Shown here in pieces: positions 1 through 10,561 of a stretch of 64,000 nt of DNA (its first letter is position 1; each line of letters starts with the position of its first letter). The translations under genes were made by a program, and so were the position numbers. Below the pieces are notes generated by a model that was given only the letters and a program-made list of their open reading frames with translations, did not search any database and was not told where the DNA came from. Origin of the DNA: Chara braunii (Eukaryota > Streptophyta > Charophyceae > Charales > Characeae); NCBI GenBank assembly GCA_003427395.1, contig BFEA01000210.1:576771-640770 (forward strand), read 5' to 3'.

Positions 1-180
1 GTTTCCCCCATCGGCAATGCCTGCCCACCCCTCGTCACCGTGATGAGGGACTGGTACAGCCTTGCTCTCGCACCACAGCTGTGGTGCTAGCCTACCCCGT
101 GGGCTGGGGAGAGATCCGGTTTGGTTGGTGTTCTCCCTGCCCACCCCTCGTCACCAGTGACGCAGGGCTCATTCCTTGCA

Positions 181-540
181 TTGCTGACACTTTGCCACGG
201 AGGCCACACTCTCACACACACTCTAGATTCTGTATCCAGCTGCAATCACGTCCAGAGTGTTTGTTTTTTTTTGGTGGTTGTTTCAGTTTTAGCTTTTGCA
301 AGCACCTGCCGTGATATCCATGTCTCTGTAAGGCCCTGACTGAGGGCACACTCTCACACAGAATCCACATTCTGTATCTAACCGCTTTCACGGCCATAGT
401 GTTTTTTACCATTTTTGTTTTGTTTTGTTTTGTTTTACATTGGAGCACAACTGCCGTGATCACCGCGTTGCTATAACGCCCTGACTGAGGGCGTACTGTA
501 ACGCGCACTACGAATTCTGTATTTGACTGATTTCACGTTC
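181..540. repeat. Degenerate tandem repeat, period about 142 bp
   Basis: Stretches at 307-384 and 449-527 are diverged copies of each other (both run from a CTGCCGTGAT-like start through GCCCTGACTGAGGGC to TTCTGTAT). A weaker third copy lies at about 190-260. T-rich runs separate the copies. Similar phrases recur at 57,930-58,010 and 59,560-59,760, so this is a dispersed family as well as a local tandem array. No coding potential is seen. Bases 1-180 hold only a short internal duplication around CTGCCCACCCCTCGTCACC. Confidence 0.6.
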
Positions 541-664
541 ATGGCAGATTCTTTTTTTTTTTTTTTTCCTTCGTCCTTTTGTTGAAAGTAACTCCTGTGA
601 TGAGATAATCTTTTTCTGTTTTTTTTTTTTTTTTTGGAGGAGTACCAGGAAACTGAGAAAATCT

Positions 665-761
665 GTCCTTAGGGACATCCATTAAAATTGGAACGATACA
701 GAGAAGGTTAGCATGGCCCCTGCGCAAGGATGACACACATAAATCGAGAAATGGTCCAAAT
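665..761 (+). ncRNA. U6: U6 snRNA-like copy 1 (probable pseudogene)
   Basis: This 97-nt stretch follows plant U6 spliceosomal RNA from the 5' stem (GTCCTTAGGGAC) through AAAATTGGAACGATACAGAGA to the 3' end AAATCGAGAAATGGTCC. The ACAGAGA box, which pairs with the 5' splice site, is intact and the AGC triad is present. ATTAGC has become GTTAGC, and ACACAC replaces ACACGC. I see no upstream TATA box or plant USE-like element in the preceding 60 bases, and no T-run terminator follows; an A-rich stretch comes instead. It is the least damaged of the copies here, but is probably a retroposed pseudogene. Confidence 0.8.
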
Positions 762-2335
762 GAAGGGGAAAAAAAAAACTGAGAAAAGCAAATGCGATGG
801 AACCCAGGCTCGGCAAAACTCGGTGCGCAGTGAAATTCAGGGTCGGCAAAAACAGGATCGGAGGTAGTGGTGGTTTAAGGGACACAAGGGGCAATGCCCT
901 AAGACTACTAAGTAGTACTAACATTACTGAATCCAGTAGGATTTGAATTTTGAACTGGTGATCTGTTTATCAACAGGCATGAGTGTGTACTACTGTGTAG
1001 CACTGTGTACTACTCAGCAATGCGGCTGACGAAAGGTTCTGAATCTTCTGACCGGACTCAATTGTCTTCATGCGTACTTCTTGTTCCTGCTGGAACTTGT
1101 TCATTTGGTAATAGCCAAGCCACCACCATCCTCCCAAGCCTCCTTTTTTTTTGTTTTTTTTGTTTTTTCTTTTTGTTTTGCTTTTCTCTTGTTGTCAAGT
1201 CTATTTTCATTTTGCCTGATGGAAGGTCCCCACCTTCGTCACACAGTAGTTGCAGGCAGCCCTGTTGGGCGGCTGAAGAGGCTAGACACAACCACTTCTT
1301 CCTACTCATACATATATCATCACGTAATCGCATGGCGCTCCTTATGTATAAGGGACGCTGGACCCGTTTTCCAGCAGGTGCCGCTCCCCACCAATAGACT
1401 GCGGAACCATCCCCTGGCCTGCTAGCAGTGAGTGCCTGAACCTACACCGCTAGCACACCCAGTCGATGCTTAGAAAAAAAAAAAAAAAAAAAGGTCCGCC
1501 TGGACCTTCGGCTGCGGCCCCTCCTGAGGCTCTTGCCTGCAGGTCCATCTGAGGCAAGCTCCTGCTGCTGGGCTGTACTCTTCCATCTTTGGCCGTCGAT
1601 CTTCACAGCCCATATATATGATATATGGTTAAGAACGGTGAACTCGAGTTTGCCAAACCTTGTCCCTGGTGCCCCTGACATGCAGCCATTATTAAGCACT
1701 AATAATTTAATAAAGGGGTATCCCGAGCGGTCCTCTTACAAAGTCGATCTCCAGAGGCTGTTGGCAACAGTGGTGGTTTGAGTGCGGAAAGGGCACACCC
1801 CTTTTCCATATTTTGGGCACTAGATAATCACCAGGTCGCCATGGGCTGGTTTCTGTACATCTGGGGAAACATTCAGATCAGTGACTTCTGGAGAGCGACT
1901 GTGGAAGATCAACAGTCACAGATGAAGAAATCAAGCAAGTGGGACCTCAGCCGAGGATACCGGTCACGCAACCGTTTTCTTTGGAAAGAACTTTCAAAGA
2001 AGACAAAAAGAAATAACACAAAAAGTAGGATATGCAGACTGCCACAGGTTTCTTCAATACATAAACAAATGCTGGAGGCTTGACTTTGTTAGCATGATGT
2101 CCCGACATTCTACCGATCCGAGCTAGGTATGGAAACTGGTTCAACTTGCCTTCACCTAGTTAGCATGAGATCCTGGTTCTGGGCCTTGCCGCACCACTAC
2201 CAGAAAACACAGGTTTTCAGCAGCGGAGGCACAGCCACACATATTCTCGAGAGCTTCTGGGCGAGTTCTTCCCTGCACATGATATTCTCGAGACTCCTGA
2301 TATTCGTTGAACGTTCGTTTTAATTTGTTGAAACA
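762..2335. other. Intergenic, one dispersed repeat, no gene seen
   Basis: Bases 800-876 (CCCAGGCTCGGCAAAACT and onward) reappear in diverged form at 58,087-58,150 in the same orientation, so they belong to a dispersed repeat. There are poly(T)/poly(A) runs near 1,143-1,180 and 1,473-1,491. Short open frames exist on both strands, but none has a recognisable domain or supporting context. Confidence 0.5.
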
Positions 2336-2436
2336 GTCCTTCGGGACATCCTTTAAAATTGGAACGATACAGAGAATGAAGATTAGCATGGCCCCTGCGC
2401 AAGGATGACACGCATAAATCGAGAAATGGTCCAAAT
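2336..2436 (+). ncRNA. U6: U6 snRNA-like copy 2 (pseudogene)
   Basis: A full-length U6-like sequence with a good 5' stem (GTCCTTCGGGAC) and an intact ACAGAGA box. Directly after that box a 4-nt insertion separates it from GATTAGC, which should disturb the catalytic core pairing with U2/U4. The 3' half (CCTGCGCAAGGATGACACGC, AAATCGAGAAATGGTCC) is perfect or nearly so. It is followed by an ATTAAATAAATAAATA run rather than a T terminator, and no promoter box is evident. It is most likely a retroposed pseudogene. Confidence 0.82.
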
Positions 2437-2707
2437 TATTAAATAAATAAATAAATAAAATTGCTGAAACATGGTTGACGATTCTTGGAAATTTGGTAAC
2501 ACTGATTGATTGGAGGAGGAAGAGGGATTGAGAATCTGAATTTCACAATTTTTCAATTCAATTCCATTTTTGTATTGTGAGCTTCTGCTGTGTGTTTCTC
2601 TCCGATCCGGTGTGGAATCGCCGCCTCCAAGTCTGCTTCATATTTCCATGCGTGTATGGGAACGTGTGAGTTGTTGGCTCGGTTGGAGGCTGTGTTTCTC
2701 TCCGAGT

Positions 2708-2847
2708 GAAGGGGTACGGTTGATGCTGCTTATCACCAGGGTAATTCATGGCGTACTATTATCACCACGGTTTCAACCAGTTACTGAGTTACATAACAGT
2801 ACGCCATGGATTACCCTGGCGATAAACAGCATCAACCGTACCCCTTC
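2708..2847. repeat. Long hairpin: 50-bp arms, 40-nt loop
   Basis: The left arm 2708-2757 (GAAGGGGTACGGTTGATGCT...) and the right arm 2798-2847 are reverse complements with three differences, one of them a G:U wobble in RNA. The loop is 2758-2797. A transcript would fold into a stem like a plant miRNA precursor or a small MITE. A run of 28 C follows at 2855-2882. The sequence cannot tell a young foldback transposon from a small-RNA precursor. Confidence 0.75.
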
Positions 2848-2854
2848 TACCCCT

Positions 2855-2882
2855 CCCCCCCCCCCCCCCCCCCCCCCCCCCC
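2855..2882. repeat. Poly(C) tract, 28 nt
   Basis: An uninterrupted run of C eight bases beyond the right arm of the hairpin. Mononucleotide C runs of this length are rare beside the many A/T runs of the window. It could form G-quadruplex structures on the minus strand. Confidence 0.9.
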
Positions 2883-3018
2883 GATCAGGCTATCGTCATG
2901 TTTGATATTCTTACTTGTACGTCCTTAAACTGCTCCCATTCCTACCCAGTGCGTCACAGAGGAGGGCGGTGAATTATTCTGTGGAAGCCCTTACGCCAAC
3001 CTACGGTATTCCCCTGAA

Positions 3019-3440
3019 TAGAGCGCACATGTCGCACAGTCCTTAATCTCCGTATCTACTCTGAATGTTGCCCCAAATATACCTAGAATGACCGTATGTT
3101 TTATTGGGGGGCAGATGGTAGTCTCATGGGCTCACTTTTGCCTCTACAGCTTTCGATGGCTGGATAGTTCTATATCCAGCTCTAAAAGAAGCCCATACTC
3201 CATCCTTATCTCCTGGGTTCAAGGTCTCTTTTTCCCCCCGAATAGAACACTGTCCTTATCTCTGTCTCTATGCTGCCTCAAATACAGCTAGAATGACCAT
3301 ACATTTGATTGTCGGGACGAGGTAGTCTCTTGGGCTCACTTTTGCCCCTACAGCTTTCGATGGCTGGATGGTTCTCTCTCCAGCTCTAGTTGGAGCCCAT
3401 ACTCCACCCTAAAAAATCTCCTGGGCCCAAGATCTGCTCA
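3019..3440. repeat. Two diverged tandem copies, about 206 bp each
   Basis: AGAATGACC occurs at about 3085 and 3291, followed both times by GGTAGTCTC, GGGCTCACTTTTGCC, TACAGCTTTCGATGGCTGGAT and CCATACTCCA. The copies also share the preceding CTGTCCTTA-type block. The unit reads like an old segmental duplication. No protein domain is recognised in either copy. Confidence 0.65.
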
Positions 3441-3835
3441 AGCTGTGGAATTGCTATTCACGATCCCTGAACAGTGCCTATGTGGTTCCTCCGAGAGCTG
3501 CACCTTCAGCACAGCTTCAGCAGCAGACTCACAATGGGTGTCAGAATATGGCACTCTCCAAGAGCTGTCAGAATATGGAATTGCTATTCAAGATCCCTGT
3601 CGGAATTGCTATTCTGGAGAAAGCGCTCGAATGGAATTGCTATTCAAGATCCCTGTCAGAATTGCTCTAGTTGGAGCCCATACTCCACCCAAATCTCCTG
3701 GGTTCAAGTTGTGGAATTGCTATATTCGAGAACACTCTCCAAGAGCTGTCAGAATGGGTGTCAGAATAGGGCGCTTGAGAGCACTCTCCAAGAGCTGTGA
3801 GAATACAGCATTCGAGCGCTTTCTCCAGAAATAAA
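3441..3835. repeat. Mosaic of short repeated phrases
   Basis: The phrases GGAATTGCTATTC, AGATCCCTGTC, ACTCTCCAAGAGCTGT and GAGCGCTTTCTCCAGAA are reused in shuffled order about two to five times. GGAGCCCATACTCCACCC is shared with the preceding tandem repeat. Several frames stay open because of the repetition, so the open frame at 3445-3834 is not good evidence for a gene. Confidence 0.55.
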
Positions 3836-4168
3836 AGAATGCCCGCCTGCCACTGCGCCGGATTCAACAGTCTTCCCTTTTTCCCTGGACATTGGGCCTC
3901 GCTACACTACTCTTGAAATGTGCAAAACGAGAGCGAAGCTTCCGTTAGAACGTGGAAAGATACTCCGCATGGTTTATTGTCTTTTGTGCATGTCGAGAGT
4001 AGTGGAGCGACGCCCATTGCCTCCATTTTTTTCTTGATTATACCAGAGTCAGTCATGAGTGGTCTGTGCAGACTTCGTGTGAAACATACAAACAGCTAAT
4101 CTCTGAGCAGACACCAGTTCCAAAGCAGAGCAGCACTGTGGCAAAGCATGAAAATAATGAGAAGTCTT

Positions 4169-4277
4169 GTCCTGTGGGGGACATCCGTTAAAATTGGAAT
4201 GATGCAGAGAAGATTAGCATGGGCCCTGCGCAAAAGGATGACATCATGACACGCATAAATCGAGAAATGGTCCAAAT
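4169..4277 (+). ncRNA. U6: U6 snRNA-like copy 3, first unit of a dimer (pseudogene)
   Basis: A U6-like sequence with several disabling changes: the ACAGAGA box reads GCAGAGA, GGCCCC has become GGGCCC, and about ten bases are inserted around GGATGACA before CACGCATAAATCGAG. It ends at GGTCCAAAT and is followed after a single base by another complete U6-like copy. This has all the marks of a dead retrocopy. Confidence 0.8.
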
Positions 4278-4278
4278 C

Positions 4279-4380
4279 GTCCTTTGGGACATCCCCGTTA
4301 AAATTGGAACGATACAGAGAGAGAAGATTAGTATGGCCCCTGCGCAAGGGTGACATGCATAAATCGAGAATTGGTCCAAT
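4279..4380 (+). ncRNA. U6: U6 snRNA-like copy 4, second unit of a dimer (pseudogene)
   Basis: It begins one base after copy 3 ends and runs the full U6 length. The ACAGAGA box is extended by an extra GAGA, the AGC triad reads AGT, and the 3' stem has a substitution (GAATTGG). Fourteen bases later a 24-nt poly(A) tract begins. A poly(A) tail behind a U6 dimer fits LINE-mediated retroposition of a fused or template-switched transcript, not a Pol III gene. Confidence 0.8.
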
Positions 4381-4394
4381 GACCGAAGTTATTG

Positions 4395-4418
4395 AAAAAA
4401 AAAAAAAAAAAAAAAAAA
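4395..4418 (+). repeat. Poly(A) tract behind the U6 dimer
   Basis: 24 consecutive A residues, 14 nt downstream of the U6 dimer and in the same orientation. This is best read as the tail of a retroposed RNA. Confidence 0.85.
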
Positions 4419-6630
4419 GAGGTTCTGGGGGTGAGTGTAAGAGGCATTCGGTGGTAGGTGCAAAAAAGAGCGTTGAATAGAGAAGGAGATTGATATGACG
4501 GTGATTGTTGCAAGAATAAGACGAGGATTAGACGAGCTTTATGGGTGTATAGAGGGAGGGATTGACAGGATGAGAGGCCCGTGAGATTGCTAGAACAGCC
4601 CCCCCGGGCCAGGCCTTCCCTGGGGACCCATCTGTTGCGTGGCTGGGTGCTGCTAGGAAGCTTCCCGACCAACAGAAATATCCCTTGGGAGGCTATGGTA
4701 TGGGAAGTGGGTTTGGTTGTAGCAGTCCCCCCCTTGATAGGCGCCTAGGGCCGCAAGGGTAAGGCTTTCGTCTTCTCTTACAATCAAACTGTACTTTGGT
4801 TTTCAGGCTTGCCCCCCAGAATAGAAGGGGCTGTTTTGTTTTAAAAAAAAAAAAAAAAACTAAAAAACTAAAAGAGGAACTCCTGATTGTTCCCCAGTTC
4901 CATGTGCTCTACCAGAAAGAACTCAAGCTCGGAGAGTGGTGTGAGGTGAGGCTCTCTTAACTGGATAGCCGTACATTTACCCTGCACACATCTGCCCAAC
5001 ACTCAGCTGTGTCAGCACATACAACAGAATCGCTCTGGATACTTGGACAATGTTCCCCCGGGCAAGGTCCCAGTTGCCAGCGTTATGTGGTTATGATCGT
5101 CAAATGCAAGCAAGTGGGACCTTGCTTGCTTGTACCACTGCAGTCAGGGGCATACTCCTGGATGAAACTCTCCATGCTTGTAAGGTTTAGGGGAAAGTAC
5201 ACAAATAAATGGCCATCTCATGTTCACAAACGGTTAACAAACTAGGTCAGCTGGAATGCGCCTGGATGTGCAGATGCCCGAGTGCATGATCTGTAACTGG
5301 ATGGCGGGGGAGCCAGTCCGCTATGGCCGGGAAATTTGGTCCTTGCGAACAGAAGGGGACTATTTCTGTCCTTCATTGCAAACTTCTGCAAGCCTCCTTC
5401 CCTTCTGGGATGCTCTCCCCATGTGTAGTTTATTCAGCATCACAGGGGGCAAGAGGTGGCTTTCAGTTACGATGCTGCCTGTTGAAACAAACAGTCACAG
5501 TTTTTGCACCTGGGGTCGATGTAGTTTGCGGTGGAACTTTGTTTGGTATTCAGATTCTGATAGTGTGTTGTCATTTGCTTGATCATTGTTGCAATGGCTA
5601 TGTAGGGGGGAGCTGACAGCAGCAACAGCAGCAGCAGCAGCCTCTGCAGTGACTGTGGACTTTGGATGGGCTGGACTCAGGTTATGGTGCGCGGCTGAGA
5701 GACTTGAGCAGAACCCATGAGGTGGTTACTCTGAAGAGAATAAGTTTTTCGGTTCGTTCTCAAGCTTTTCGGGGGAGCACATAACCATAGTCCGGAGTGC
5801 AAAATCCTTACAGCTTCCAGTGTGTCAATCGGGCATTGAGGTAGGCAGGGATTGCTTTATCATAGTCCCTTTACTGAGACCGTTGGATCGCAGGAAACCG
5901 GCGGGGCCCTCTCCTCCTCCAGCACATTTGCAGAATTAAATGCACCGAAGGTATTAGGCCCTGATGAGACGGCATTTGACAGGACATCTGACTGAATGGT
6001 TGGCCATGTCAGCGCCATCAGACGGAGTGCAATTTTGTCAATGATGTCTCCTACCCTCGATAATCATCACCTCAGCTGTGTACTTGATTTTTTTGGACCT
6101 TGCGGAGATTGTTTTCGCTTTCTTTAGCGGTCTACTGCCCTGGAGCCAGTTGTTGAGTTTGGGTGATGCAGAGATTAAAACAGTGGCATTTGGGTGGATG
6201 ACAGTCTCTACTGGGATGATCCTCAGATTCCTCAGAAATATTGGTGTCGAAAAAAAAAATAAAAAAATATCGGAACAGCTGATGTAAGGAGGTAGCGAAG
6301 GGAACTCTCCCCATGCTTGATGGTTGCAACCAGTACCTGAGGTTGTTGGGGGTAAACTGTCTCATAGGGTTTGAGCTCTGAGTTCTTAAGATGATTCCCT
6401 CCTCAGCAATGGTTACCGGGCAGTGAGAAGCTCATCTGTCTTTGGAGGGTTGGATCAAATCCAAAACCGATCAAATCCAAAACCAAGTTGTAGAGAACGG
6501 GAATGACATGGTGCTGGCCCTTGGTTCGCCATGACCCAAGAATCAGCCTGTGTCAAAACAAGTCCACCAGGCCCTTCTGTCATGGAGGAACATAGGCTAG
6601 CTCTCCGATGAAAGCAAAGGGCGAAGCGGC
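4419..6630. other. Upstream region of the LESV-like gene, no other gene seen
   Basis: It holds a CAG-rich microsatellite (5617-5641), an A run near 4841-4859, and an exact 16-bp tandem duplication of GATCAAATCCAAAACC at 6453-6484, about 190 bases before the LESV start codon. The duplication lies where promoter or 5' UTR elements would be expected, but no TATA box is evident. Small open frames at 5009-5616 have no recognisable domain. Confidence 0.4.
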
Positions 6631-6670
6631 GTGAAAGTGGAGGACAAAGGGAAGGAGTCACGGGCGCGCC

Positions 6671-9223
6671 ATGGTTTGTGCTGTGCACGTTGCCCTGCCA
6701 AGCCGTCTTTTGGGTCAAGTGCCATCCAGTCTATTGAACCTTGTCACTAGTGACAGTTCTCAGAGCAGAAGGGGTAATATGCATTTGCCACACTGGAAAA
6801 GCGATGCTCTTGTGTGCAAACACTTGGTTCATCAATGCTCAGCTCCACTGGCAGCCACACGTGTCAGTAATGGCATCGGTGCCCCTTTTCCAGAGCAGAT
6901 GCACGCAGATCGACCGTGTTTTCGAGGTGGAAAGCACCTCGGACACAAGGAATTGTCCCAGCAAAGTGAGGCTCAGGGAAGACTACTCCTGAATGCTGGT
7001 TGCATCTGCTCGTCGCCAACCTCCTCATGGCACCCACCGCTGTCGTCAGACACAGACACGTGTATGTTGTGGGTGTCATTCAAATGCCCAGCACCAAAGC
7101 CATCACTTGTTTCTTCATCATCCTCAGCACTCGTAGGTATGCCTGTGAAGGGGTTACCCCAGTGGCAGACATCATCGGCAAGCAGAATGCGTAACATGTA
7201 CACCACAGCTTCATATGGCAGGTCATCATCCAGCAGCTCAGGAGCCAGACATGGTGGAAAACCCGATGATACATCTTACTTGAACATGTGGAAACGTGCA
7301 AAAGCAAGAGAGGAGGCTGAACGGAAGAAGATGATAATGACAACAGAAAGACAACAGGAAGGCTCATCTGGGAGTGGTGTCCATGTGGGTGAAGACAGGA
7401 CACAACAGAAACAGTTTTCAGGGGCTCGTGAGACAACAGGAGAGGATCATGCATCGCAATTGATAGACCGGGCAACGGCTGCACTAGCTGCAGCACATGC
7501 ACTCCTGAGATCGAGAGACGCAGAGAAATCGCGGTCCCAGCTCACATCCATAAGAGGAAAGCTGTCGCCACGAGCCTCTCTGCTACGAAGCTCGAGAAGT
7601 ATGCCTACCCAGGTCGCCCTTCCCTCAGAAACGTCACCTCAGTTCTCACAGTCATCGCCACCTCCACCGTTGTTGACAGGATCTGCGCTGGAGGAACGAT
7701 TACGGCAGAAGAAAGCAGCATCTGGATCTTGGAGGATGGGAGCAGGCAAAGAGGAGATGACAGCAGCGACACGAGCCTCTGGAGTGGCTGTTGATGGAGG
7801 CGAATGCACGGTCACTGAACACGAAGCAACTGCAGGCCATGGGGAGAATCCCAGTGTGAGTGTGGAGAAGATTGATGAACCTGCTGTACCTGGTCCAGAC
7901 TTTTGGACCTGGATCCCACCGCCGGTCTCACAACCTGTGTCTTTGGAAGATGGGTGGCATTCTCATAGTGGTGTCTCGGCTGGTGAAGTTGGCAGTCCCC
8001 AGCCCGCTTTGCAATCTGAGTTCCAGGCAGGTGGGGTAGTAAGCCTCCCTTTCATGGAGCCATTAGAGGATGGAGGGGGAGTTCTCGGTCTGCCGCTGGA
8101 GAGACAGGCCTCTACCACAGGTGAGGCATCAGACTGGGCAGTAATATTCCAAAGCAGAGCAGTGATGCCTCTCCCTCCCCTTCAGACATTGGTGGAGCTG
8201 AGGGAGGCAGACACAGACACACAAGATGATGGTGTGGAGACAGGTGAGGGTCATATAGAGAATGAAGAGGGTATGGAAGAACAGTTAAAGGGCTTCATGC
8301 AGCTCCCACCAGTTGAGGAAAAGGACGAGGACAAGGTGTCGATTGGCGAGAATCCTTGGGGAAGGACGACGGCAGAAGAGGGCGTGAATGCAGATGGATC
8401 GAGGTGGTGGAAGGAGACTGGGACAGACGAGTTGGAGGACGGTGGGCTCTGCACATGGGTAGCAATGAGAGGTTCATCTGCGGACGGAGAGGTGGAGTGG
8501 CAAGAGAAATGGTGGGAGGCTTGTGGAACCCATGGGTATAAAGAGCTCGGCGCGGAGAAGAGTGGCCGTGGTGCTGACGGGTCTGTTTGGAGGGAGACGT
8601 GGAGAGAGGCCCTTTGGCAAGATCGCTACACCGGGCTACCCCACATTGAGAAAACGGCGGACAAATGGGGAAAGAATGGAGATGAACAGGAATGGCATGA
8701 GATGTGGTGGGAGAATTACGATGGTCTAGGAAGAGCCAACAAGGGGGCTGAGAAGTCGTGCAGAATCAATCCACAGACACCAGTGGATCCAGGACATGGC
8801 CATTACTGGCATGAGAAATGGGGGGAAGAGTATGACGGCCGAGGGGCATCGACGAAGTACACGTGCAAGTCAGCTGAACGGGTTGAGAGAGGTGGCATGG
8901 GAGCCACAAAATGGGGGGACCAATGGGAGGACAAATTTGGCCCCGGTGGTGTGGGAAAACGAAGTGGGGAGACGTGGTGGGAGGGAGAAGACGGACAGAG
9001 GTGGAACAGGGTCTGGGGTGAAGAGCACTTTGGCACAGGTCTGGTGAGGAAGACCGGGTACAGCAGCAGTGGGGAGAGTTGGGACACCACCGTGGAGGAA
9101 CAGGCGTTCTACGCTGATAAACCACATTTCGGGTTTCAACAATGCATGGAGAATTCGCGGAGGCTTCGTGAGGTTCAACCCTTTAGGAAGATCCAGAAAA
9201 AGCCACAGCCACAAAAGCAGTGA
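6671..9223 (+). CDS. LESV: LESV/ESV1-like tryptophan-rich starch-granule protein
   Basis: An 850-codon open frame whose C-terminal third (residues about 576-830) is the Trp-rich domain of the LIKE EARLY STARVATION / EARLY STARVATION 1 family. These plastid proteins bind starch glucans and control granule initiation, organisation and turnover. Visible aromatic blocks are RWW (578-580), EWQEKWW (ending 615), VWRETW (639-644), EWHEMWW (ending 680), YWHEKW (712-717), KWGDQW (747-752), ETWW (767-770), RWNRVWGEEHFG (from 777) and ESWD (802-805). An FWTW motif lies at 411-414. The start is the first ATG after an in-frame TGA at 6632, in a good context (CGCGCCATGG). The first 60 residues are rich in Ser/Leu with few acids, as in a plastid transit peptide. 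It appears intronless, and at 850 residues it is longer than the roughly 580 I recall for Arabidopsis LESV. The extra length is low-complexity Ser/Glu-rich linker. The family call is strong; the N-terminal half is less certain and could include unspliced intron. Confidence 0.88.
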   Translation: MVCAVHVALPSRLLGQVPSSLLNLVTSDSSQSRRGNMHLPHWKSDALVCKHLVHQCSAPLAATRVSNGIGAPFPEQMHADRPCFRGGKHLGHKELSQQSEAQGRLLLNAGCICSSPTSSWHPPLSSDTDTCMLWVSFKCPAPKPSLVSSSSSALVGMPVKGLPQWQTSSASRMRNMYTTASYGRSSSSSSGARHGGKPDDTSYLNMWKRAKAREEAERKKMIMTTERQQEGSSGSGVHVGEDRTQQKQFSGARETTGEDHASQLIDRATAALAAAHALLRSRDAEKSRSQLTSIRGKLSPRASLLRSSRSMPTQVALPSETSPQFSQSSPPPPLLTGSALEERLRQKKAASGSWRMGAGKEEMTAATRASGVAVDGGECTVTEHEATAGHGENPSVSVEKIDEPAVPGPDFWTWIPPPVSQPVSLEDGWHSHSGVSAGEVGSPQPALQSEFQAGGVVSLPFMEPLEDGGGVLGLPLERQASTTGEASDWAVIFQSRAVMPLPPLQTLVELREADTDTQDDGVETGEGHIENEEGMEEQLKGFMQLPPVEEKDEDKVSIGENPWGRTTAEEGVNADGSRWWKETGTDELEDGGLCTWVAMRGSSADGEVEWQEKWWEACGTHGYKELGAEKSGRGADGSVWRETWREALWQDRYTGLPHIEKTADKWGKNGDEQEWHEMWWENYDGLGRANKGAEKSCRINPQTPVDPGHGHYWHEKWGEEYDGRGASTKYTCKSAERVERGGMGATKWGDQWEDKFGPGGVGKRSGETWWEGEDGQRWNRVWGEEHFGTGLVRKTGYSSSGESWDTTVEEQAFYADKPHFGFQQCMENSRRLREVQPFRKIQKKPQPQKQ

Positions 9224-10561
9224 CAATTTCCCAACAGGAAGGGCTCCCAACCATCCATTCAGTGACCTCAATGATCAATCCTAACAAATGCAACCCACAA
9301 GGTAAAGAGAGTGGAAACCATGGTAAAAAGAGAGCACTTGGCTGGTTATCGTGCAGTCACTCTATCCCAGGTTGAAGTTGGTTTGTCTGCCAATCGATCA
9401 CTCAGTTCAAGCAGGTGAAAATTTGAAAAAGCCATTTCTGACTCCATGCTTTTCCAATTGCCATGTCGCAGGGAAATGGAAGGGCCACGACTCATGGAGC
9501 ATATAAGAAGGCGAAAAGGAATGTTTACCACCGAGGTTAGGAGCAAGAGGGCAAAAGAAGTGCACACCACACAAAGCAGATGCACACAGTCACTCTGAGG
9601 AGTAAACAGCAGCAAAGACCTGCAGTGCGGGATGTCAAATGGAAATATTAACGTCATGGACGTCGCATCCCACCGCCTCCTTCGTAGTACCGTCAAACCC
9701 AAGAGCCACCGATCATACTGACAAAAACTGGCGGCGCTCGTCAGCAGCTGAACAAGTCAAATGCGGACGACTACCTGAAACAGGTCTGCTGACGCCCACG
9801 AACTGTTGAAATGCAGACCTGAGTTCGGATCCAGATGGAACCAGATGAACAACATTCCTGAATTACCTGGGGGTCGGTCAGTTTCAGGATGACATCTCAA
9901 GGCTGTCGCCCTTTTTTTCTATAGCGCCACTACCTTTCCCGCTGTTGGGAAAACGGGAAAATATCCTACTACTAAAAAATAGGAGGCCGGGCCCGACCAC
10001 GGCGGCCACTGATAAATCTTATCGGCAGCCGTCGTTTCGTTTCAGCCTCCTAAAGATTCGGGGGGCCCTACGGCGGCCCACATTGGTTGGTCGTAAAAGC
10101 TCGTCATTGAACTCCACACACACTCATAGATGCAGACAGTTTGCATCTGATGTGAAACCAAATTCTTTTGCAGACAGTTTGCATCTGATGTGAAACCAAA
10201 TTCTTTTATTTTTCTTCTTTTTTAAATAAATCAGGCCCTTATGGAAGTTATGGTCCTGGCTCCATGTCGATTCTGTGGAACATCAATCCGGTTCCTTTTC
10301 CCCCGGCAAGTCATGTATTACATCATTGACAACCTCACGCTTCCTTCGTTTCGCTGAAGGACCCCTGACCAGCATTGATTACTCCCTATATCAGGAGGAT
10401 TGACTGTCAGCTTGCTTTCTCATGAATCCCTCTCAGGTTCGAACACTGAACCTGCCAGTTATAACTTTCCATAACAAGAATCCTGAGAAATATTGTGACA
10501 AACTGTGCCTGGGGCTGCTTTTGGCAGCTTTCCCCTGCTCCTGTCTCATCTTTAATGATAA
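9224..10561. other. 3' flank of the LESV-like gene, no further gene seen
   Basis: No clear poly(A) signal or retrocopy tail follows the stop codon. An exact 38-bp tandem duplication lies at 10132-10169 and 10170-10207 (unit begins GCAGACAGTTTGCATCTGAT). Open frames on the minus strand near 9346-9702 show no domain. Confidence 0.45.

Noticed and set aside
682-4379. Minus-strand frames containing [14 protein letters not shown]
   Set aside because: This is the antisense translation of U6 snRNA, a well-recognised false peptide.
5958-5995. CTGATGAGACGG as a hammerhead core
   Set aside because: No stem II partner and no GAAA follow.
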